This document shows, piece after piece, positions 36,372-43,107 of a DNA stretch of 64,000 nt. The DNA is from Opitutia bacterium UBA4506. Lineage in GTDB: Bacteria; Verrucomicrobiota; Verrucomicrobiia; Opitutales; Puniceicoccaceae. The DNA lies in the NCBI GenBank assembly GCA_002388665.1, contig DGMY01000044.1, forward strand, positions 25,984-89,983. The letters are read 5' to 3'. The notes beneath the pieces are model-generated. The model had not been told where the DNA came from and made no database searches. It saw only the letters and a program-made list of their open reading frames with translations. Numbering within the stretch: position 1 is the first letter of the stretch; every line of letters begins with the position of its first letter. A program made the position numbers and the translations under genes.

Positions 36372-37861
36372 GTCTCGGTCAGCACTTGATCATTCAATTT
36401 GAGAAAGGCGCGGAGCTCTGCGGCAGTTTCGGCCGAGGCGGACTCGGCGAGATAAAGCACCAGCCGCCAGCTATTGTTGAAGGGGTTCTTCTCGAGGGTG
36501 AATTCTTCGACGATATTCTCGGGGGAGGTGGTGAGGACGACCTCAATATTTTCGGACGGAGCGAGATCGGTGAGCCGGCCTCCGCCCCAGTCGATCACGA
36601 TTTGGCGTCTCCCGTCGAGTGCCCGGCCCTGGCGGGTCGCCTGGGCCCATCCGTTCGGGGATGGGTTCATCGTGGGTACGCTCAGCTCGTAGGAGAACCA
36701 GTAGGGCTCGAGGGGGACGGGCGTCTTTTTCGGGATCCACATCGCGGCGATGTTGTCTTCGGTCTCTGTCTGGGTCGGCAGTTCGAGGAGGTAGACGGAT
36801 CCCGAACCGAATCCTTCAATGGGCTTCACCCATCCTCCGGGCCGGAGGTGGTAGGCGGCCTCGATATCCTCGTAGTTGCTAAACACTCGATCGCGCTGCA
36901 GGAGGCCCCAGGTTTCGATTCCGTCGAACTGGAAGAACGACTCGGAGAGGGCCTCGGGATTGGTGAGCGGGCGAACCAGGAACTCGCCCGATATCGACTC
37001 CATCACCAGGGTATCGGAGTCGTGGACCTCCGGCCGGTAGTCGTTGGGACGATCGAACGACACCTCACCGTACCAGAACATGCTTGAAAACGGGGCCAAC
37101 CCGATCCGTTTCGGAATCTCGCGGAAGAAGAGAGTTCCCCGGACCTTCATGGTGGTGGGGTCGCCGGGGACCAACGTTAACTCATAGGCCCCGGTCACCC
37201 ACTCATTGTCGAGCAGCGCGTAGATCAGAAGCTCGCGATCTTTCGGCTTTGGTTTGCGCAGCCAGATCTCGCGGAAAATCGGGAAGGACTCTCCCTCGGC
37301 GATTCCCGTATTGATGGCCAGGGCGCGGGAGGAAAGCCCCCAGATCTGACCCCGGCTGAGCATGCGGAAGTAGCTGCCTCCCTGAAAGACAGCGAGCTCA
37401 TCGTAGACGTTGGGATCGTTGAGGGGATAGAGAATGCGGATGCCGGCATACCCCAAGTCACTCGGAAGCTCAGAGGCGAGGTCGCTGTTTTTCCCGTAGT
37501 CGAACAGTTCGGAAGAATAGGGGATGGTTTGTTTGTGTGTCGCCGTCGTCTCGTTGACGAGGACCCGCTCCTTGTAGAGATAGCCCAAGTGAAAAAACTC
37601 GATGCGAAACGGGAGATCCTCGTCGGCCCAGAGGGCTTTGATCGGATTGAAGCGGATTGAGCGATAGCCGTCGTAGTCGATCGACTGCAGCTCCTCGGGG
37701 ATTACGGGCGGCGGACTGAAAGGCTTCTGGGCGAGATTGTGAGCGAGGTCCTCGACGTAGGTAAGATCGACAGTGACCCGTTCGGTCGCGGCCGAAAGGA
37801 AAGTGCACCCCGTAGCCAGTACGGTTAGGGCCCGAGGCCAGAGTGATGAAAATAGTCTCAT
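36347..37861 (-). CDS. opgG: Periplasmic glucan biosynthesis protein OpgG-like
   Basis: OpgG (MdoG) is a periplasmic protein required to finish and branch OPG chains. I chose the ATG at 37861 (504 residues; E. coli OpgG has 511) because it puts a signal peptide (MRLFSS then a hydrophobic run to about residue 25) at the N-terminus; a TTG at 37882 is less likely. Conserved patterns include YDGYRSIRFNPIKALW, YAGIRILYPLN, FQGGSYFRMLSRGQ.WGLSSR and the C-terminal beta-domain. It heads the opgG-x-opgH operon. The call rests on family patterns and operon position. Confidence 0.93.
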   Translation of the reverse strand: MRLFSSLWPRALTVLATGCTFLSAATERVTVDLTYVEDLAHNLAQKPFSPPPVIPEELQSIDYDGYRSIRFNPIKALWADEDLPFRIEFFHLGYLYKERVLVNETTATHKQTIPYSSELFDYGKNSDLASELPSDLGYAGIRILYPLNDPNVYDELAVFQGGSYFRMLSRGQIWGLSSRALAINTGIAEGESFPIFREIWLRKPKPKDRELLIYALLDNEWVTGAYELTLVPGDPTTMKVRGTLFFREIPKRIGLAPFSSMFWYGEVSFDRPNDYRPEVHDSDTLVMESISGEFLVRPLTNPEALSESFFQFDGIETWGLLQRDRVFSNYEDIEAAYHLRPGGWVKPIEGFGSGSVYLLELPTQTETEDNIAAMWIPKKTPVPLEPYWFSYELSVPTMNPSPNGWAQATRQGRALDGRRQIVIDWGGGRLTDLAPSENIEVVLTTSPENIVEEFTLEKNPFNNSWRLVLYLAESASAETAAELRAFLKLNDQVLTETWTLPWKP

Positions 37862-38303
37862 AGTGCGAATCAATGTACTCAAATTTTCTTAGACGAATCT
37901 GCTGATTTTAGAAAAGCAATCCTACCCGTTTTGATGTGATATCTCCCATTGATCTGTGCACGATGAGCAATCCGAAAACGGTCGCAATTCCCATCTTATC
38001 GTTCTTTTGACGACAGGATTCCGGGGGTCCTTGGTCATTTTCTTCCGTGGAGACTTTCTCTCTTAGTGAATTTTTCGAGGCTCGGCAAATGAAGCCTCTC
38101 TATTGGGACCAATTCTCGGCTTTGACCAATGGACAGTGCAGTTTTTAGAGATCTACCGCGATGCAGGAGTGCGGGAGTCGGGGGTGGCGGTTACTTGTAA
38201 CGCAGGCCCTCTGTTGACTGGTTCTCGGTAGCCTTGTTCGAGTGCCGATTTGGCGTAGTGCGCTATCTGTGCACAGAGAGTCATCCCTGGAATGTAAAAT
38301 AGA
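37862..38303. other. Divergent intergenic region with a LacI-type operator
   Basis: The 442 bases between opgG and the oxidoreductase are visibly AT-richer than the DNA to the left. They contain one operator-type palindrome (38190-38201) followed 12 bases later by TTGACT, and no acceptable coding frame. No SD is seen before the oxidoreductase ATG. Promoters for both divergent genes must lie here, but no strong -10 was recognised. Confidence 0.5.
38190..38201. promoter_or_regulatory. LacI-type operator, copy 1 (GTTACTTGTAAC)
   Basis: GTTACTTGTAAC is a near-perfect dyad and is followed by GCAG. The same 12-mer occurs at 41629 beside the lacI-type gene, and a one-base variant at 47126. TTGACT starts exactly 12 bases after the palindrome (38214). 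The site is upstream of the oxidoreductase-esterase unit. Confidence 0.75.
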
Positions 38304-39611
38304 ATGACAAATAAGATACCTCGAGTAATTGTTGCTGGAATCGGAGGTTTTGCGGTTCGGCATCACGAAGCTCTCTACCAATTGGAGACCGAGGGTCTTC
38401 TCAAGGTTTGTGCGACCTGTGACCCGAGACTGAAGAAGCTCGAAACGGAAAGGAGGGATTTCGCTTTCCAGGAGAGAGGAGTTCGGGAATTTGAGAGCTT
38501 TTCGGAAATGATTGATACATGTGGTCAGAACTTGGGGTCCCGGGATTGGGTGTCACTGGCGACACCCATCCCTTGTCACGAAGAAATGCATCGGATCTGT
38601 TCAGAGAAAGGGATTCCTTGTTACCTTGAGAAGCCGCCCACGTTGGACCCTGAAGCATTGGAGCGGATGATCGCAAGAGATGAGCGCGGAAAATATTCAA
38701 CCGCGGTGGGATTCAATTTTGTCAGCCAGGCAGGGCGTTTGGCCCTCAAGAGGCGACTGTTGGATGGTGAGTTTGGTCCGATCTGTGAGGCGAGGTTTTC
38801 GGGTGCGTGGAGAAGGTCTTTTGGATACTTTTCCCGAAGCTCTTGGGCTGGAAAGATCTTTCTGGCCGATCGACTTGTTCTCGATTCGTGCTTGGGGAAT
38901 GGAATGTCCCATCATGTTCATAACCTACTTTTTCTCTGCGGTACATCGGGTCTGAATTCATGGGCCTCTTGTAAGAATCTGCGTTCGGAGTTGTATGCTG
39001 TGAGTTCGGAGGAGGGGCCTGATACTATCTTCGTTGAGGGACTTTTGCGGGAGGGCCCTCGGATTCGTCTCGGTCTTACCAATGCGTATCGAGATGGAGA
39101 ATCGACGCTCGAAGAGTTGTACTGTGATCGAGCTAAGATCGTAATCGATCCTTCCCGCTCCATTCAGATTGATTGGAAGGATGGCAGGACGGAGTACATC
39201 CCCCTATCTCGGAAATTTCCACTCGAGTACAATTTTCGAGAGTTCATGGAGTTTCTTGACGACGAGAGGGATCGCCCTCCGACGACGTTGCAGGACTGCC
39301 GGGGTTTGATTCACCTGAATGCCATGGCCTTTATCGCGGGGAGGTCTATTCACCGAGTCGACCAGTGTGACTACGAGACGATTCCCGCCAGTGCGGTAGA
39401 GAAGTCTGTGCGCTACATTCCCCAGATTTGGGAGACGATTCGAGATTTTGTCGATACGGGTGGCTTTCCTTCCCAGGTAGGTTGTGCGTGGGGTCGCGCA
39501 GGTGGATTCGCCAATGACGGCGATGTTGCTCAGATTGAGGAGAGAGCCAGGAACTTAAAGGATTCTGCTTCGGGGTCTTTCGAGAATGGAGGAAATCGTA
39601 ATGGTAGGTAA
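38304..39611 (+). CDS. Gfo/Idh/MocA-family oxidoreductase
   Basis: The 435-residue protein has an N-terminal Rossmann fold (VIVAGIGGFAVRHHEAL, about 8-24), the family EKP motif (CYLEKPP, about 112-118), and a beta-sheet C-terminal domain. Family members act on sugars, inositols or sugar acids with NAD(P), or remove sugars by a redox-assisted elimination. No signal peptide is present, so it acts in the cytoplasm. The C-terminal part overlaps the esterase gene by 11 bases. An operator upstream links it to the LacI regulon. Confidence 0.88.
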   Translation: MTNKIPRVIVAGIGGFAVRHHEALYQLETEGLLKVCATCDPRLKKLETERRDFAFQERGVREFESFSEMIDTCGQNLGSRDWVSLATPIPCHEEMHRICSEKGIPCYLEKPPTLDPEALERMIARDERGKYSTAVGFNFVSQAGRLALKRRLLDGEFGPICEARFSGAWRRSFGYFSRSSWAGKIFLADRLVLDSCLGNGMSHHVHNLLFLCGTSGLNSWASCKNLRSELYAVSSEEGPDTIFVEGLLREGPRIRLGLTNAYRDGESTLEELYCDRAKIVIDPSRSIQIDWKDGRTEYIPLSRKFPLEYNFREFMEFLDDERDRPPTTLQDCRGLIHLNAMAFIAGRSIHRVDQCDYETIPASAVEKSVRYIPQIWETIRDFVDTGGFPSQVGCAWGRAGGFANDGDVAQIEERARNLKDSASGSFENGGNRNGR

Positions 39612-40521
39612 ACATAGAATAGTCGCCTTGGCGAAAGCAGTATCGATATTCGCTGTTGGGCATCTGCTACTCTTGCTTGCGGTTGCCCTGCCAGTTTGCG
39701 GAACTCCTTATGTTTTGGTTAAAAAAGACATCGGCTTTCTCGGAGAGGGGCGAAAAGAAAAAATGGATGCCTATCTTCCTCCGGAATCCTTCAAGCGGCC
39801 GGTACCCGCTATCGTATTGATTCACGGTGGCGCTTGGCGAATGGGAGACAAAGCCGACGAAAGAGAGCGGGATTTTGGAAGCTTTCTGGCGAACAATGGC
39901 TATGCCGTGTTCTCGATTAACTATAAGTTGAATGAGTTTCACCGTGATGAGAATGGGAAGTGGCTTGGTCAGACCGTCGCCTGGCCGCAGAATCTTTACG
40001 ATTGTAAGTCAGCGATTCGATATGTTCGAAAGCACGCAGATTTCTTCGGAATCGATGCGACGAGAGTGGGAGTCATGGGAAGCTCTGCTGGAGGCCATTT
40101 GGCGATGCTTGTTGGCGCCACGGCCGGCGAGGAGATGTTCGCTGGAGTTGGACTCTATCTAGAGGAGACTGACGATGTCTCGTGCGTAGTGAATTTTTAT
40201 GGGATTGCGGATGTCACGGACTCCAGTCGCGCGCCGAAGTTTGAAGGGGGTATTCCCGATTTGCCCGAAGGAGAAAATCCTACACTTGCTTCCCCAATCA
40301 CTTGGATGGGTCCAAGTAGTCCGTCGATTCTAGTTGTGCACGGTGATGAGGACGAAGCTGTACCTGTGAATGCTTCTCGCAGTCTGATTTCCCGCTTAGA
40401 AGAATGGGGGGTCGAGCACACCTATGTAGAAGTGTCAGGCGCGGGCCATTCGTTTGCCTGGGTTGCTGCAGGGACCGATCTTAGGTCAATCGTTTTGGAG
40501 TTCCTTCGGGAGAACCTGTGA
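39601..40521 (+). CDS. Exported alpha/beta-hydrolase esterase (BD-FAE-like)
   Basis: I chose the ATG at 39601 (306 residues) because GGAGG lies 9 bases upstream. Residues 7-34 form a signal or membrane-anchor sequence. The hydrolase has the oxyanion motif HGGAW (75-79), the nucleophile Ser162 in GSSAGG (160-165), and the acid/base pair in HGDEDEAVPV and SGAGHSF. This pattern fits the BD-FAE group of acetyl-xylan and feruloyl esterases, which remove ester decorations from polysaccharides. It overlaps the oxidoreductase gene and belongs to the LacI-linked block. The substrate is unknown. Confidence 0.85.
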   Translation: MVGKHRIVALAKAVSIFAVGHLLLLLAVALPVCGTPYVLVKKDIGFLGEGRKEKMDAYLPPESFKRPVPAIVLIHGGAWRMGDKADERERDFGSFLANNGYAVFSINYKLNEFHRDENGKWLGQTVAWPQNLYDCKSAIRYVRKHADFFGIDATRVGVMGSSAGGHLAMLVGATAGEEMFAGVGLYLEETDDVSCVVNFYGIADVTDSSRAPKFEGGIPDLPEGENPTLASPITWMGPSSPSILVVHGDEDEAVPVNASRSLISRLEEWGVEHTYVEVSGAGHSFAWVAAGTDLRSIVLEFLRENL

Positions 40522-40567
40522 TGAACGAGAGATCGTCACCGGTGTAGTTTTGGTGGCGCGCCTTTCT

Positions 40568-41605
40568 CTATGCGGATAGCGTGCGAATGGTTCCGCCGGG
40601 GTTCCATGAAGGTGGGACCAAGGAAAGTTCCGGCTGTTCGGGTACCCCTCTTTCGTTGTAGTAGATCCTTGAAACAACACGATCGACCAGGCATGCGCCG
40701 ATTCGCCGTGGTTGTTGATTGATCCCGCTGATGTCGGGATCGTTTGCCTGCACATCCAGGCTGATAAATCCGACGTCTTCCGGAATGGAGATGTCCGACT
40801 CCTTAAGGAACGGTAGGTGGTCGAGATGGGATATGATCACGTCCGGTTTGTATTTGGAAAACCATGATAGGAACTGGGAAAGTACTTTGGGCCGGGACAG
40901 ATCCCCTTCGAGAAGCAATGGCTCGAGTGCGGCTGGCAAGAGGCCGAACTGTTGGTGGCGCATGTAAACTTCTAGATGTTGATGGTCAATTCGACTGCTG
41001 GTGCTTTTCTCGAGGATCAGTCCGATTCGTTGGTAGCCACTCTCGAGGAGCTTCTGCATGGAAAGGATGATTCCCTGTCGACAATCTGAGGCAACCCGGT
41101 GGAGTTTGGGGTCGGTCAAAGTGAATCCAATCGCACCTACCGAGAAAGGAGATATATCGAGTTCCATATTCCATCCCCATTGGGGAAAAGGCAAAAAACA
41201 GAGGCCATCGATATTGCGGTAGGTCAACGCCCGTATCACGGCGTTTGCTTCCTTCTGATCCAGCGGCAGATTAATTAGCTCAGATCGAAAGCCACGCTCC
41301 TCCGCCCGTTCCTTCATTCCTTCGTACCATTGCCTTGTGTTTTCATTGTTCTTGAGCCCCAGGCCGCTGGGGCCCGGCTGAACGATTGCCAGTGAAACGC
41401 CTTGTTGCGGATGCCTTTGCCGCATCTGTTGCATACGGGCTACCACTAGTGGATTTGGGCGGTAGCCCAGTTTGTCGGCGATCCGGAGAATGTGTTCCCT
41501 GGTTTTGGGAGAGCAGCGCTTTTCATTCCGCAATGCCCGGCTTACTGTCATGCGGCTGACACCCGCTTCGTCGGCAATGTCTTGGAGGGAGGGGGGAGTA
41601 TTCAT
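40568..41605 (-). CDS. LacI-family transcriptional regulator
   Basis: The 345-residue protein starts with a LacI helix-turn-helix (SLQDIADEAGVSRMTVSRAL, about 5-24) and hinge (RPNPLVVARMQQMRQ). A periplasmic-binding-protein-like sugar sensor follows (about 65-345). Such proteins bind sugars or sugar derivatives and control polysaccharide-use genes. A matching palindrome (GTTACTTGTAAC) lies 24 bases upstream of its start, suggesting autoregulation. Two more sites flank the other units in the region. It is the only transcription regulator in the block. Confidence 0.92.
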   Translation of the reverse strand: MNTPPSLQDIADEAGVSRMTVSRALRNEKRCSPKTREHILRIADKLGYRPNPLVVARMQQMRQRHPQQGVSLAIVQPGPSGLGLKNNENTRQWYEGMKERAEERGFRSELINLPLDQKEANAVIRALTYRNIDGLCFLPFPQWGWNMELDISPFSVGAIGFTLTDPKLHRVASDCRQGIILSMQKLLESGYQRIGLILEKSTSSRIDHQHLEVYMRHQQFGLLPAALEPLLLEGDLSRPKVLSQFLSWFSKYKPDVIISHLDHLPFLKESDISIPEDVGFISLDVQANDPDISGINQQPRRIGACLVDRVVSRIYYNERGVPEQPELSLVPPSWNPGGTIRTLSA

Positions 41606-41628
41606 AGACTTGATTCGAATACTTAGGC

Positions 41629-41640
41629 GTTACTTGTAAC
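41629..41640. promoter_or_regulatory. LacI-type operator, copy 2 (GTTACTTGTAAC)
   Basis: This is identical to copy 1. It lies in the divergent promoter region, 24 bases before the lacI-type start on the minus strand and 58 bases before the prepilin-type gene on the plus strand. TTGAAT follows after exactly 12 bases. Confidence 0.78.
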
Positions 41641-41652
41641 ACAATAAGTAAT

Positions 41653-41681
41653 TTGAATGTATGGGGAAGGCAATAGATATT
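41653..41681 (+). promoter_or_regulatory. Candidate promoter of the prepilin/GH5-like unit
   Basis: TTGAAT (41653-41658), a 17-base spacer and GATATT (41676-41681) match 4 of 6 positions at both hexamers. The operator ends 12 bases before the -35, so the regulator would sit just upstream of polymerase. That position is more typical of an activator than of a repressor. Confidence 0.45.
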
Positions 41682-41698
41682 CGGGGGCATAGCTTTTG

Positions 41699-42364
41699 AT
41701 GACTTTATCCCCAATAAATAGTTGTGATGAGCCGGAGGAAGGATCGACCGCGAAAGTGAGAAGAGCTCCGACTTCCGGGTTTACTCTTTTGGAGTTAGTG
41801 ATGGTGATCGCGCTGATTGCAGTGGTGGCCGCGATGCTGATTCCCTTCGCCGGTAGAATGAGGTCAAAGGCCGATCAGTTGGCTTGTTCGACAAATCTAC
41901 GTCACATCGCGGCGGGATTTCAGTTGTACGCTCAAGATCACGGCGGACAGTTCCCGGAGTTTAAAGCGACGGGCGGAGGAGATGTGATGAGTTGGCGCGA
42001 GAAAATCTATGATTACGTGATCAATCCAGACACGAATAGGAGTAAGTACTATGTTTGGTATTGTCCGGCGAAAGAAGAGAGTGAGGAGAAATGGAGGAAC
42101 GTCGGTAGTTATGGGAGTAACCTAAATTTGAGCAACCGACGCATTTCCACGATCGAGGATCCTGCACAGATGATGATGGCAATCGATACAACATTGAAGC
42201 AAGGGCACCACGCCAAGAGTGAGAACTCAGGAGTCTCCCGGGTCGAAGAATGGGTGCACTTTCGGCACTTGGAGAAAGCAAACATGGTAATGGTTGATGG
42301 GCATGTAGAAGTTGTGGAACTAGAGGATGTTAGGGATCGAGTGATGCCCGCTTTTAATCCGTGA
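41699..42364 (+). CDS. Prepilin-type protein with H-X9-DG motif
   Basis: The 221-residue protein has a prepilin cleavage site G27-F28 (SGFTLLELVMVIALI) with the conserved Glu at position 5 of the mature chain. It also has a membrane helix (about 28-49) and the C-terminal H-X9-DG signature (His190, Asp200-Gly201). Proteins of this type are frequent in Verrucomicrobiota, Planctomycetota and Lentisphaerota and are exported by a type II secretion/pilus-like machine. Here it is the first gene of the plus-strand block that encodes the polysaccharide-active proteins. An in-frame TTG lies directly upstream; I chose the ATG. Confidence 0.88.
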   Translation: MTLSPINSCDEPEEGSTAKVRRAPTSGFTLLELVMVIALIAVVAAMLIPFAGRMRSKADQLACSTNLRHIAAGFQLYAQDHGGQFPEFKATGGGDVMSWREKIYDYVINPDTNRSKYYVWYCPAKEESEEKWRNVGSYGSNLNLSNRRISTIEDPAQMMMAIDTTLKQGHHAKSENSGVSRVEEWVHFRHLEKANMVMVDGHVEVVELEDVRDRVMPAFNP

Positions 42365-42389
42365 AATTTAAAAAAAACGTAAAGTAGTT

Positions 42390-43067
42390 ATGAATACAAA
42401 AAAGTTGTTTAAAGGAATCGCAATTCTCGTGATTGCATCTGTGGGAATTGTCCGGGGCAGTACTGTACCAGAATTGAAATTAAATGGGGGAGAGTTGGTC
42501 TTTGATGCGAGTGGTGCTGTGTCTTATAGAGCAGTGGCCGGGCAGGCGAATCTGGCATTTGGCTTTTACGCGCCCGGGTGGAGCCCTCGCTCACAGTGGA
42601 AGTTGGGTCCGGATCGAATTCAATTTGAAGCGACGGGAGACAAGGAGTGGACCTGGAAGAACAAGTTTTCCCAAGGTGATGGCGTAGGCGGGGAGTTGAA
42701 GCAGGTGGTTCGAAGTACGGAGGACGGAGTTGAGATCTCCTATCTCCTGACGGTCGATAGTGGATTTCGTTTCGAAGAGGGTTCGAGGGGACCATTCATC
42801 GAGCTTGTTTTGCCAGCGGCCAGTTCGGACGGGCAAAGTGTGAAGATTGCGGGTAAGACTGTAGCGCTTCCGGCCGACAATGTCTGGGCTTATGGTGACT
42901 CCGTTGTGGTCCCTTCTTTGGATCTACTGATTCAGGCGAATCGGGGAATGTCTCTTTCCGTGTGGAAGGCGAGTAAGGGGCGAGGGAACCTTGTTCGTTT
43001 CGCATTGAAGCCGAATCGCACCGAGGAGGGAAACGAGCTCTACGAGGCGTCGTTCACTCTCCGGTAG
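42390..43067 (+). CDS. Exported single-domain protein, paralog of the GH5-like N-terminal domain
   Basis: The 225-residue protein has a signal peptide (about 1-23) and one beta-rich domain. It shares with the N-terminal domain of the next gene the conserved run RGPF-x-E/S-LV..P...Q...IAGKT-x-x-LP-x-x-NVW-x-x-G-x-x-VV-x-P and a later SVWK/SVWN. The identity is clear enough to call the two domains paralogs, but I do not recognise the family. With no catalytic motif visible, it may be a glycan-binding or surface-display domain. It follows the prepilin gene by 25 bases and precedes the GH5-like gene by 40. Confidence 0.75.
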   Translation: MNTKKLFKGIAILVIASVGIVRGSTVPELKLNGGELVFDASGAVSYRAVAGQANLAFGFYAPGWSPRSQWKLGPDRIQFEATGDKEWTWKNKFSQGDGVGGELKQVVRSTEDGVEISYLLTVDSGFRFEEGSRGPFIELVLPAASSDGQSVKIAGKTVALPADNVWAYGDSVVVPSLDLLIQANRGMSLSVWKASKGRGNLVRFALKPNRTEEGNELYEASFTLR

Positions 43068-43107
43068 TTCTACCTCTTTTCACAGGTTTTCATCTTTAGA
43101 TAGGAAT

